Counted from the first letter of the stretch, positions 6,741 to 14,891 are shown. The stretch is DNA of 16,225 bases from Anaerolineae bacterium (GCA_020851855.1 JADZBY010000131.1:1-16225); one strand, 5' to 3'. The notes: generated from the sequence alone by a model not told the origin. Numbers and translations: made by a program.

Positions 6741-7256
6741 TCAGGAAGGATTCAGAATCGCCCGCCATTCGGCAGCGCCCATCGCCAGCGCGCGCCGGTG
6801 AAAGTCGATGAGTGGGATGTCGGGCGGCGCGTGCAGCACATCCAGCCAGCGATAGGCGAGCAACTCTTCGCTCAGGCGGATGCTGGCCTCGTCCAGGTCG
6901 GGCGGAGCCTGACATAGATAGGCGATGTCCATGTGGCGGGGCAGGTAGCGCGAGCGGGTGCAAAGCAGCGGCTTGAGCACCTCGATGCGCAGGCCGGTTT
7001 CTTCCAGGACTTCACGCCGCACGGTGTCTTCGGGGTCCTCGCCGCGCCCGATCCAGCCGCCGGGCAATCCCCACGGGTACAGGGCGTGGAAAACGTGCTC
7101 CACGAGCAGGACGCGCCCGCCCGAGTCGAAGATGACGCCCACCGCGCCCGCCGTCATCCAGGGCTGCGTGACGCGGTAGACGCGCTGCATCATCCCGACG
7201 GCCCACGGAAAGCGCCGGAAGGTGGTCGCGATTCGTTGTTTGCTGATCAGGGGCAT
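6741..7256 (-). CDS. Nudix hydrolase
   Basis: This 171-residue protein would hydrolyse a nucleoside diphosphate linked to another moiety, using divalent metal; the substrate cannot be read from sequence. The Nudix box is complete at residues 67-89: G67, five residues, E73, seven residues, then REVLEETGL, which fits GX5EX7REUXEEXGU exactly. The fold around it is standard, with AVGVIFDSGGRVLLVEHVF before the box and a WGLPGGW lead-in. The basic N-terminal 30 residues are slightly longer than a minimal Nudix domain. The ATG at 7254-7256 has only a weak upstream GGA. It lies 14 nt after the T-tract of a strong - strand terminator, so where transcription begins is unclear (see findings). Confidence 0.95.
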   Translation of the reverse strand: MPLISKQRIATTFRRFPWAVGMMQRVYRVTQPWMTAGAVGVIFDSGGRVLLVEHVFHALYPWGLPGGWIGRGEDPEDTVRREVLEETGLRIEVLKPLLCTRSRYLPRHMDIAYLCQAPPDLDEASIRLSEELLAYRWLDVLHAPPDIPLIDFHRRALAMGAAEWRAILNPS

Positions 7257-7270
7257 GGGTTCGTGTGTCC

Positions 7271-7301
7271 AAAAAAGGGGAGCGGCCCACGAGCCGCCCC
7301 C
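7271..7301 (-). terminator. Rho-independent terminator with T6 tract
   Basis: On the - strand, GGGGGCGGC (7301-7293) pairs with GCCGCTCCC (7286-7278), with one G-U pair and a 6-nt loop. A C and TTTTTT (7276-7271) follow. This is the only classical intrinsic terminator in the window. It would end transcripts coming from the FHA/EccC operon before the Nudix gene. Confidence 0.75.
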
Positions 7302-7344
7302 TTGTGCCGTACTGCTGGGCGTGTCTGTAAACCCTCACCCCCGG

Positions 7345-7480
7345 CCCCTCTCCCTCATGGAGAGGGGTGAGAGAACCAGAGAGTTCTCTGTTTCTCTACC
7401 CTCTCGTCCTCGTGGAGAGCGGTGAGAGAACCAGGGCGTTCCCCAATTCTTCTCCCCTCTCTCCCTGAGGGAGAGAGGGG
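7345..7480. repeat. Three CCCTCTCC/GGAGAGGG hairpins in a row
   Basis: The first hairpin is 7345-7353 paired with 7359-7367 (9 bp, the same stem as at 237-258). The second is an imperfect unit around 7400-7422. The third is a 12-bp stem at 7454-7480. The motif GGTGAGAGAACCAG follows the first and second units as a direct repeat. Spacing is roughly 55 bp. Confidence 0.75.
7454..7480 (-). terminator. 12-bp hairpin just after the UBL-FHA gene
   Basis: CCCCTCTCTCCC (7454-7465) and GGGAGAGAGGGG (7469-7480) form a perfect stem with a 3-nt loop, starting 16 nt after the TAG stop of the UBL-FHA gene. No T-tract follows, so this may stabilise the 3' end, with the T6 terminator at 7271-7301 as the real stop. 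Confidence 0.45.
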
Positions 7481-7496
7481 TCGGGGGAGTGAGGGT

Positions 7497-8186
7497 CTAC
7501 TGCTCCGGCCCGATGACCGTCGATTGATTCTGCACGTTTTGCTGCACGGTCTGGCCGCGCAGGCCGAACGAGAGCGTGATCTTGCCCACCTCGATCTTGT
7601 CGCCCGGCATGAGCAGCCGCTTGTCGCCCACGCGCACAATGCTGCCGTTCAGGTAGGCCGGGTTGTGGTCGGCGATGCTCTCCAGGTAGAACTTGCCCTT
7701 GTCCTCGGTCATGCGCGCATGGTAACGCGAGACGCTCTTCGCGCCCTCGAAGGTTTCGAGGTTCACGGCGAGGTTCTCCACGCTCTGCGGGTTGGTCGGG
7801 TCGCGCCGCCCGATGACGGCGGGCTGCCACATGATCTCGAAGATTTTGCCGGTCATGTCTTCGCGCAGGAAGGGGCGGTTTGGCCCGGTGATGTTCGAGC
7901 GCGAGACGCCCGCATTGGCGACCGCTTCGCGCATGGCCGGGCGGCGCTCGCGGGTCAGGATCAGGATCGCGCCCGCGCGCACGCCCTGCTGCTCCATCGT
8001 CTTATCCGGATCGAGCGCTTTGCCCGTTTCCTGAAAGCGCAGGGCGTACACGGCATCTTCCGGCAGGTTGAACTCCCGCCGGGCTTCCGACATGAGCGTG
8101 CGCACCGGCAGATGCTCGCGGATGGACGCTTCCTGGTTCGGCTCGTCAAACAGGTCGGAGACGATTGTCACATTGATGCGCGCCAT
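7497..8186 (-). CDS. Ubiquitin-like (EsaB/YukD-type) plus FHA domain protein, T7SS-associated
   Basis: This 229-residue soluble protein has no membrane segment. Residues 1 to about 80 look like a ubiquitin-like fold as in EsaB/YukD and the EccD N-terminus (INVTIVSD start, LPEDAVYALRFQETGKALDP, ending AGAILILTRE). Residues about 120-210 form an FHA phosphothreonine-binding domain. The consensus residues are present: G126-R127, S153-R-Y-H156 and N180-G181. The ATG at 8184-8186 is chosen because GGAG lies 9 nt upstream, overlapping the end of the EccC gene. A GTG two codons earlier would leave only 3 nt of spacing. It follows the EccC-like gene by 6 nt and must be co-transcribed and probably translationally coupled. 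A regulatory role for the ATPase is inferred: EsaB is a T7SS component, and in Firmicutes the FHA domains are part of EssC itself. Confidence 0.93.
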   Translation of the reverse strand: MARINVTIVSDLFDEPNQEASIREHLPVRTLMSEARREFNLPEDAVYALRFQETGKALDPDKTMEQQGVRAGAILILTRERRPAMREAVANAGVSRSNITGPNRPFLREDMTGKIFEIMWQPAVIGRRDPTNPQSVENLAVNLETFEGAKSVSRYHARMTEDKGKFYLESIADHNPAYLNGSIVRVGDKRLLMPGDKIEVGKITLSFGLRGQTVQQNVQNQSTVIGPEQ

Positions 8187-8192
8187 CGTCAC

Positions 8193-11100
8193 TCACTCCG
8201 TTTTCGTCTGTTTCTTGGCGGGCTGTTCCGCCCCATTGCCCGTGCTCGATGCGCCAGCGCCGTTGCCGCCGCCGTCTGCGCTGCCGTTGCCGCTGCCATC
8301 GCCGCCGGTGGCCGCATCGTCGGCCTTCGGCGTGGCGAGGTTGAACGGCTTGTTCTCGAACTCCTTCGCCTTGGCCATCAGCGCGGCGAGTGGGTCTTCT
8401 TCCTCGGCGGCTTTGGCCTCTTCTTCCTTCGCGGCGGCGATCATGGCGCGCAGTTCCGCGATGGACGGGTCTTCTCCGCCGGGCAGCGCGGGCGCAGGCT
8501 TGGCCGCCCCGGCGCTGGCCGTCGCCGCCGCACCGGTAGGCTGCCCGACGGGCTGCCCCTGCGCTTCCGGCTCAATCTCCGGCTTGGGCATCAGGTCAGC
8601 CAGCCATTGGGCGCGCGGCGCGTCCTTGTAGACGCCACAAATCTCATCCACCCAGGAGTCGAGCGCTTCTTCCATATCCTGAGCGCCCTGCGGCGTGGCC
8701 ACCTGGACCATCGAGGCGCGCCCGGACTTCACGATGTAGCCGCGACCGGGCGGGAACTCCGCGCCGCCGGCCCGCACACGGCCACCCAGCGCGCTGGGCG
8801 CATCCACCGCATCCAGGCCCAGGCCATAACGGCCCGCGCTAACCTGCCGCGTGAACTCGTCCAGGCCGCGCATGATGTTCAGCGAGCCGCACACCACGGC
8901 ATGGAAGCCTTCCGGGCCGTATTTGCGCGCCAGCTCGCCCAGATCACGGTACGCAGCGCTCTTGGTGCTGGTGGATGCGCCGATCACGCTGCTCCAGTCG
9001 TCGTAGTTGTCGATGAGGATGAAAAACTCCGGGCGCGGGTACTTCTCGAAGTCCCGTTGCGGAACCATGTATTCCACCTTGAGCTTCTCGATCACGTCGG
9101 TGAGTTGCGGCCCTTCGTTCACGGCGGCCATGACGTGTGGCAATTCGGCCAGCGAGCGTTTGCCGCCGTATTTGAAGAAGCGCTGCTGGAAATCGACCAG
9201 CACCAGGCCCACCTGATCGGGCCGGTACATCCGCGCCAGAGCCAGCACCCAACTGCGCATGGCCGTGGTCTTACCGGAGAGCGGCGGGCCGATGAGCAGG
9301 AAGTGCGGGCCGCGCAGTTGCAGGTCAATGCCCAGCGGCTCCAGGTTGCGATCTTCGATGCCCAGGAAGGTGACGATCTTCGAGGGCGCTTTGTCGGGCA
9401 GCACCGTATTGAGCGGGATGATCGTCTGCAGGATTTCGATGCGCTGCGGACGTGGCCGGTCGCCCCAGGCCTGGGCCATGGTCATCACCAACTGGCCGAG
9501 CCTCTTGGTATCGTCCAGGCCGCGCGCCAGTTCTTCGGCGTTGGCCTTGGCGGGCAGCGCGACGTGCATTTCCAGCGGCGCGCGGTCCACCTGGATATAG
9601 CCGCGCCCGGACACCGGCGGCAGGTCCGACGTGCCGCGCCCGACGATGGCGGAATACTCCGTCGCATCGGGCAGCTTGAAGGTCATGCGCTCGGTGAACA
9701 GGCTGTACAGCTTGCCGGGCACAGAACTGGTCTGTTCTGCCGTGACGATCAGGTAAATGCCGTTGGCGCGGGCGTCGCGGGCGATACTGATCAGGTCCGG
9801 CATCAACGCTTCGTAGCTTTCTTTGAACTCCGCGAAGTTGTCGATGAGCACCAGGATGGCGGGCTGGACGTTCTCCGGGTGCGTCGCGTTGTAGGCCGGG
9901 ATGCTGTCCACGCGGGCCTGGCTGACCAGCGTGCGGCGCACTTCCATCTCGTTTTGCAGCTTACGCAGCAGGCGCAGGACGCGCTCTTCTTCCAGCGCCG
10001 TGATCGAGGCGCCGACGTGCGGCAGGTCGGTGAGCACGTCCAGGCCGCGCCCGCCGAAGTCGAGCATGTACACGTTCAATTCCTGCGGCGAGTGCGTGGC
10101 GGCGAGCGCCATCACGGCAGTGCGCAGGAAGCTGGTCTTGCCGTAACCGGACGTGCCGAAGATGACGGCATGCCCGCGCATCAGGTTCAATTCCAGGGAC
10201 ATCTGCGAGGCCAGGATCGGGTTGTCGATCAGGCCGATGTTGACGCGCATCGCGGTTTCTTTCCAGTCGATGCCGCGCCACTGCCCGTTGCCGTTCACCC
10301 ACTCGACCATCGCATGGCTGAGCGGCAAAAGCGGGTTATCGCCAACCTGGTTGGGCAGCCGGTCCTGGTACAACGTGAGCGTGGTTGGCAGCGGGTCCGG
10401 GTAGGGCTTGATCTGCGTGGCGACCTCGTCCGGGTGATCGGCGGCCATGTGCGCCATCATGTTGGTCAGCACATCCGAGAGCGCGGGCGCTTCCACCGCC
10501 GAGCGAGTCCCGTCTTCGTCCGGCTCGCGCATGTATTCGGGCAGCGGGCCGAGGTACGGGCCGCCCGCGCGCGCCACCTGCATCAGTTCGACGTTCTCAT
10601 TGCCGACCTGCAGGTAACCGCGACCGGGGATGTTGTTGGGCAGGTACGAGGCGTCGGGCCGCTTGAGCAGCTCGCGGCTGTCTTCCGCCGTTTCGACGCG
10701 CAGGCAGATGCGCCACTTCATGTTGGCGCGCATCTGGTCGTTCACGACGCCCGCCGGGCGCTGCGTGGCCAGGATGAGCGACACGCCGAGCGCGCGGCCC
10801 AGGCGCGTGATGCTGTCCAGGCTGCCCCGGAACTCCGGATTTTCCTTCACCATCTCGGCGAACTCGTCCACGATGACGAACAGGAAGGGGAAGGGCTTGT
10901 GCTTGTTGTGCAGATCGCGGCTGCGATAGTGCACGATGTGTTTGGTGCTCGTCTCGGACAGCATCACGCTGCGGCGGTTCATCTCGGCGCGCATGGCGGT
11001 GAAGGTGCGCGCGCCCGCCGTGCCTTGCAGGTTGGTGATGATGTCCACGGCGTGCGGCAGGCCTTTGAACGGGTCAAAGGCCGTACCGCCCTTGTAGTCG

Positions 11101-14100
11101 GCCAGGATGAAGTTGACCACGCTCGGATCGTAGCGCATGGCCATGCCCGCCACGATGGTCAGCAGCAATTCCGACTTGCCGGAGCCGGTTGTGCCGGCGA
11201 TCATGCCGTGTGAGCCGTCGCCGTCCGCCGCAAAGAGCAGGGCGCGGACCTTGTTGCCGGTCACCAGGCCGATGGGCGCGCGCAGCCACTCCGATTTGTC
11301 GGGCTGGCGGCTGACGCGCCACCAGTCCACAATGGGGAACTTGAGCACCGAGTCGTAATTGGCCTTGTCCATGAGCGAGAACAACTCGGACAGGGACAGC
11401 TGCGTCACGAGGTCGATGCTCTGCGGGCGTGCGCTGTCGCCCCACGTCGTGCGCATGATGTTGACCAGTTCGGCCAGCTTCTTGGTGTGGTCGATGCCGC
11501 GCTGTTCGTCCTCGTGGGTCAGGCCGACGGCCAGCGCCACCTGCATTTCGAGCGCGGCGTTCTCCATCTGGACGTAACCACGCCCCGGAATCTCCGGCAG
11601 GGCCATCATGGCGCGCCCGACCACGCCGCTGTACTCCGTCGGGTCGGCCAGACGGAAGGTCATGCGCTCGGTGAACTGGTTGTACAGCTTGCCGGGCACG
11701 GTGTTCAACGTCTGGGCCGTGATGACGAGGTGGATGCCGTTGGCGCGCCCGTCGCGGGCGATGCCGATCAGTTCCGGGATGTACTGCTCGTAGCTCTCAC
11801 GGAACTCCGCGAAGTTGTCGCACACGACCAGCAGCGCCGGGACGATGTTGTCCGGGTGGCTGGCGTTGTACTGGGTCAGGTTATCGACGCGCGCCTGGCT
11901 CAGGATGACCTTGCGCTGCTCAAGCTCGTCGGCCATGCGGCGCAACAAGCCCTGCACGCGGTCATCTTCCGAGGGCATGATCACGGCGGCCACGTGCGGC
12001 AGGTCGGACACCACGTCCAGGCCCTTGCCGCCGAAGTCCATGATGTACACGTTCAATTCTTTGGGCGAATGGGTAGACGCCAGCGCCGTGATCAGCGTGC
12101 GCAGGAAGATCGTCTTGCCCCAGCCCGACGCGCCGAAAACGGCGGCGTGCCCTTTGGTCAGGTCCACGACGAGCGGCAGTTGCTCGGCGTTGATCGGGTT
12201 GTCCACGAGGCCGACGGTAGCCCGCATGGCGCGCTCGGTCCAGTCGATGCCGTGCCAGCCGCCTTCGCCTTCCATCCAGTCGATGATGGCCGAGTTGAGC
12301 GGCAGAAGCGGGTTCGGCTCGACGGCGTTGGGCAATTGTTCCTGGTCCAGGGTGAGCAGCACGGGCAGCGGGTCCGGCCAGGGCTTACTCTGCGGCACGA
12401 TGTCTTCGTTCTCGTCTGCGATACGGCGCATGACCTCGACCATGACGTCGGAGAAGGCCTGCGCTTCGACGGCGGGGGCTTTCTCGCGGCGCATCTCCAG
12501 GGCGCTCGTGCCCCGGCTGAGCCAGATCACGGGCGGCTCGGCCTCGACGGTCGGGCCGGTGTACGGGCCGCCCGCGCGCGCCACCTGCATCAATTCGACG
12601 TTCTCATTGCCGACCTGCAAGTAGGCGCGACCGGGGATGTTGTTGGGCAAGAAGGCGGCGTCCGAGCGCTTGAGCAGCTCGCGGCTGTCTTCCGCCGTCT
12701 CGACGCGCAGGCAGACGCGCCACTTGATGTTGGCGCGCATCTGGTCGGTGACGACGCCCGCCGGGCGCTGCGTGGCCAGGATCAGCGACACGCCGAGCGC
12801 GCGGCCCAGGCGCGTGATGCTGTCCAGGTTGCCCTTGAACTCCGGGTTCTCTTTCACCATCTCCGCGAACTCGTCCACGATGATGAACAGGAACGGGAAC
12901 GGCTCGCGGGTGATGTGCATGTTGCGCTTGCGGTAATCGACGATGTGCTTGGTCTTCGTCTCGGCCAGGATGGCGCTGCGGCGGTTCATCTCCGCTTTCG
13001 TGGCGGTGAAGGTGCGCGCGCCGGCCAGACCTTGCAGGCTGGTCACGATGTCCACGGCGTGCGGCAGCGGGCGGAACGGGTCAAAGGCCGCCCCGCCTTT
13101 GTAGTCGGCCAGCACGAAGTTCACCACACTCGGATCGTAGCGCATGGCCATGCCCACGATCAGCGTGAGCAGCAATTCCGACTTGCCGGAGCCGGTCGTG
13201 CCCGCGATCATGCCGTGCACGCCGTCGCCGTCCGCCGCGAAGACCAGCGAGCGGACCTTGTTGCCGCCCATCAGGCCGATGGGCGCTTGCAGCCACTCCG
13301 ACGATTCGGACTTGCGCGAATGCCGCCACCAGTCCAGCAGCGGGAAATCGTCTACTTTCTGATAGGCCGGGGCCGCCGCGTTCTTCTCGCGCTCGCCAAT
13401 GGTGAACAATTCCATGAGCGAGACGGCGTTGGCCAGGTCCGCGCCATAGGTGGTGCGCACGGCCAGCGGGGCGAGCTTACGCGCGTATTCCTGGTCGGCG
13501 CGCTTCTGCTCGATGGTGTCCGCCGCGCCGTCGTAACGCAGCGTATTCAGCCCGATCTCCGCGTAGCGGAAGGACAGCCGGCCCTCGACCGCCTCGCCCT
13601 CGATGATGGCGCGGCACTGGCTGGGCACGAGATCGCGCTCCGGGACCATAAAAATGACCGCCGCGCCCAGGAACGGCCCCTGCGTCATCAGCAGGGACAC
13701 CGCCGCTTCGGTGCTCACCGCGCCGATGGGCGTGTCCAGCGCTGTGGTCGAGGTGGCGTCCACCACGACGACGAGGAAGGGCAGCGTCACGTCGCCTGCG
13801 CCGTCTTCGCCCGAACGCAGCTGGCGGCGCTCCAGTTCACTCTGCAGCTCGTCCCAGATGCGGCGCACCTTGCGCGGCTCAAAGGCGAGCAGGTCGCCGC
13901 GCCCAGCCTCGTTGCGGCTGGTATTGCAGTGCGGCAGCCAGCGCGCCCACTCCCAATCCTGCTTGCAGTCCGCCGAGCCGACGACGTACAGGCGCGAATC
14001 GTTGGGCGAATGGAAGGCGGTGAAGTTGGTGAGCATGGCGCGCACGAAATTGCCCACCGCCTTGCGGTCCGGCCCGGCCACGCCGATGGCATAACGCCCG

Positions 14101-14789
14101 GTGGCGGGAATCTTCTCACCCAGTTCGACCGGATCGGCCTTGTTCGTGCCGACCGTGTCCGATCCGAGGCGCGGGCGGAGCGCGATGGTGATGGCGATGT
14201 CGTGGACGATGGTCGAATCTTCGGACAGTTTCAGCGCGTCGGGCAGCTGTGGCGCTTCGGATTCTGCCGACGGCGGCGTGTAGATGACCGTCGAGGGCGC
14301 AGAGCCAATGCCCAGCCGTACCGCGCCGAAGTCGTTATCTTCCGGGCGGCGCTCCCAGATGCGCGAATCGGGCGGCCCGCCGCGCTCGCCGCCGACCATG
14401 CGCAGGATGGCGTCGATGTCAGGGAAATTGTGCATGTAGAAGGCGCGCTGCTTGTCGTGCGAGGCGACCATGTCCCGCCGCAATTCGATCAGCCGTTGCG
14501 CGTAAAGCTCTTGTTTCTCGCGATCAATGCGCAGTGTGCGCAGGTAGCCCAGCACGCCGATGGTCGCCGTCGCAATCACGGACAGCGCCATTGGCAGCAC
14601 AAATAGGATACTCGATCCGCCGCGCCCGCCTGAGACCAGGACATAGCCCATGATCGTGATCAGCGGGATGGCCACCTGGAGCAAGGACTGTGCGCCCTGG
14701 CTCTCGCGGACTGGCGGCGCAGGCAGCTCGATCTCGCCGGAGGGTAGCTCAGGCTGAATGCGAGGCGGACGGTTGATGTACTCAGGCAT
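8193..14789 (-). CDS. eccC: EccC-family FtsK/SpoIIIE secretion ATPase with five P-loop domains
   Basis: This 2,198-residue protein is the likely membrane motor of a type VII secretion-like system; EccC/EssC proteins are usually about 1,200-1,500 residues. Two membrane segments (about 35-53 and 60-83) are followed by an N-terminal region (about 150-450) like the EccC D0 domain. Five ATPase domains then come in order: D1 (GTTGSGKS, K536; Walker B D639-E640), D2 (GASGWGKT, K892; D991-N992), D1' (GTTGSGKS, K1205; D1308-E1309), D2' (GTSGYGKT, K1551; D1650-N1651) and D3 (GPPLSGKT, K1840; D1927-N1928). D1 and D1' carry LATQRP typical of the family. Residues about 2070-2198 are a charged, Ala- then Gly-rich tail. 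The ATG at 14789 has GGAGG 9 nt upstream. The gene heads an operon with the UBL-FHA gene and is divergent from the pseudokinase gene. Family assignment is firm; secretion of substrates is inferred. Confidence 0.95.
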   Translation of the reverse strand: MPEYINRPPRIQPELPSGEIELPAPPVRESQGAQSLLQVAIPLITIMGYVLVSGGRGGSSILFVLPMALSVIATATIGVLGYLRTLRIDREKQELYAQRLIELRRDMVASHDKQRAFYMHNFPDIDAILRMVGGERGGPPDSRIWERRPEDNDFGAVRLGIGSAPSTVIYTPPSAESEAPQLPDALKLSEDSTIVHDIAITIALRPRLGSDTVGTNKADPVELGEKIPATGRYAIGVAGPDRKAVGNFVRAMLTNFTAFHSPNDSRLYVVGSADCKQDWEWARWLPHCNTSRNEAGRGDLLAFEPRKVRRIWDELQSELERRQLRSGEDGAGDVTLPFLVVVVDATSTTALDTPIGAVSTEAAVSLLMTQGPFLGAAVIFMVPERDLVPSQCRAIIEGEAVEGRLSFRYAEIGLNTLRYDGAADTIEQKRADQEYARKLAPLAVRTTYGADLANAVSLMELFTIGEREKNAAAPAYQKVDDFPLLDWWRHSRKSESSEWLQAPIGLMGGNKVRSLVFAADGDGVHGMIAGTTGSGKSELLLTLIVGMAMRYDPSVVNFVLADYKGGAAFDPFRPLPHAVDIVTSLQGLAGARTFTATKAEMNRRSAILAETKTKHIVDYRKRNMHITREPFPFLFIIVDEFAEMVKENPEFKGNLDSITRLGRALGVSLILATQRPAGVVTDQMRANIKWRVCLRVETAEDSRELLKRSDAAFLPNNIPGRAYLQVGNENVELMQVARAGGPYTGPTVEAEPPVIWLSRGTSALEMRREKAPAVEAQAFSDVMVEVMRRIADENEDIVPQSKPWPDPLPVLLTLDQEQLPNAVEPNPLLPLNSAIIDWMEGEGGWHGIDWTERAMRATVGLVDNPINAEQLPLVVDLTKGHAAVFGASGWGKTIFLRTLITALASTHSPKELNVYIMDFGGKGLDVVSDLPHVAAVIMPSEDDRVQGLLRRMADELEQRKVILSQARVDNLTQYNASHPDNIVPALLVVCDNFAEFRESYEQYIPELIGIARDGRANGIHLVITAQTLNTVPGKLYNQFTERMTFRLADPTEYSGVVGRAMMALPEIPGRGYVQMENAALEMQVALAVGLTHEDEQRGIDHTKKLAELVNIMRTTWGDSARPQSIDLVTQLSLSELFSLMDKANYDSVLKFPIVDWWRVSRQPDKSEWLRAPIGLVTGNKVRALLFAADGDGSHGMIAGTTGSGKSELLLTIVAGMAMRYDPSVVNFILADYKGGTAFDPFKGLPHAVDIITNLQGTAGARTFTAMRAEMNRRSVMLSETSTKHIVHYRSRDLHNKHKPFPFLFVIVDEFAEMVKENPEFRGSLDSITRLGRALGVSLILATQRPAGVVNDQMRANMKWRICLRVETAEDSRELLKRPDASYLPNNIPGRGYLQVGNENVELMQVARAGGPYLGPLPEYMREPDEDGTRSAVEAPALSDVLTNMMAHMAADHPDEVATQIKPYPDPLPTTLTLYQDRLPNQVGDNPLLPLSHAMVEWVNGNGQWRGIDWKETAMRVNIGLIDNPILASQMSLELNLMRGHAVIFGTSGYGKTSFLRTAVMALAATHSPQELNVYMLDFGGRGLDVLTDLPHVGASITALEEERVLRLLRKLQNEMEVRRTLVSQARVDSIPAYNATHPENVQPAILVLIDNFAEFKESYEALMPDLISIARDARANGIYLIVTAEQTSSVPGKLYSLFTERMTFKLPDATEYSAIVGRGTSDLPPVSGRGYIQVDRAPLEMHVALPAKANAEELARGLDDTKRLGQLVMTMAQAWGDRPRPQRIEILQTIIPLNTVLPDKAPSKIVTFLGIEDRNLEPLGIDLQLRGPHFLLIGPPLSGKTTAMRSWVLALARMYRPDQVGLVLVDFQQRFFKYGGKRSLAELPHVMAAVNEGPQLTDVIEKLKVEYMVPQRDFEKYPRPEFFILIDNYDDWSSVIGASTSTKSAAYRDLGELARKYGPEGFHAVVCGSLNIMRGLDEFTRQVSAGRYGLGLDAVDAPSALGGRVRAGGAEFPPGRGYIVKSGRASMVQVATPQGAQDMEEALDSWVDEICGVYKDAPRAQWLADLMPKPEIEPEAQGQPVGQPTGAAATASAGAAKPAPALPGGEDPSIAELRAMIAAAKEEEAKAAEEEDPLAALMAKAKEFENKPFNLATPKADDAATGGDGSGNGSADGGGNGAGASSTGNGAEQPAKKQTKTE
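9420..11396 (-). repeat. Second D1-D2 unit of the ATPase gene (residues about 1132-1790)
   Basis: This unit begins with SLSELF...DWWR...SEWLRAPIGL and ends after WGDRPRPQRI, matching the first unit throughout. In one D1 window (10660-10821 against 12667-12828) I count 6 differences in 162 bases. In a D2 window (10024-10143 against 12001-12120) I count about 29 in 120. Confidence 0.9.
11397..13421 (-). repeat. First D1-D2 unit of the ATPase gene (residues about 457-1131)
   Basis: This unit begins with SLMELF...DWWR...SEWLQAPIGL and ends after WGDSARPQSI. It carries the Walker motifs of D1 and D2. Its D1 Walker A lysine is 669 codons before the matching lysine of the second unit. Confidence 0.9.
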
Positions 14790-14811
14790 GGCCCTGGTCC
14801 TCCCGGCGCGC

Positions 14812-14840
14812 TTGACACATCATCGAATTGGAAGTAACTT
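14812..14840 (+). promoter_or_regulatory. Candidate promoter of the pseudokinase gene
   Basis: A perfect TTGACA (14812-14817), a 17-nt spacer and TAACTT (14835-14840) give a sigma70-like promoter reading right. The -10 keeps the key TA...T positions only. The start would be near 14847, with a leader of about 120 nt to the GTG at 14970. Confidence 0.5.
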
Positions 14841-14862
14841 GAAGGCAGATTTCCTACCGCTT

Positions 14863-14891
14863 ATCATGGCGCAAGTGAACTCGTTTGTCAA
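14863..14891 (-). promoter_or_regulatory. Candidate promoter of the EccC/UBL-FHA operon
   Basis: On the - strand, a perfect TTGACA (14891-14886) is followed after 17 nt by CATGAT (14868-14863), which matches TATAAT at 4 of 6 positions. The start would be near 14856, with a leader of about 67 nt to the ATG at 14789. It faces the + strand candidate promoter. Confidence 0.55.

Noticed and set aside
7345..7480. CRISPR-like array
   Set aside because: There are only three units, which are unequal and palindromic throughout, with no constant repeat/spacer alternation and no cas genes nearby.
7422..11213. Very long + strand open frame (1,263 codons) opposite the ATPase gene
   Set aside because: It is antisense to a gene with clear domains. 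The product is rich in H, Q, R and V without motifs, as expected from GC-rich codon bias removing stops on the opposite strand, and it runs across unrelated gene ends and repeats.
9420..13421. Possibility that the D1-D2 duplication is an assembly artefact
   Set aside because: The two D2 copies differ at roughly a quarter of bases and the linkers differ in length and sequence, so they are distinct stretches. Long reads would settle it.
11487..14606. Second long + strand open frame (1,039 codons) opposite the ATPase gene
   Set aside because: It has the same antisense composition. It even shows the D1 duplication mirrored, which confirms it is a shadow of the real coding strand.
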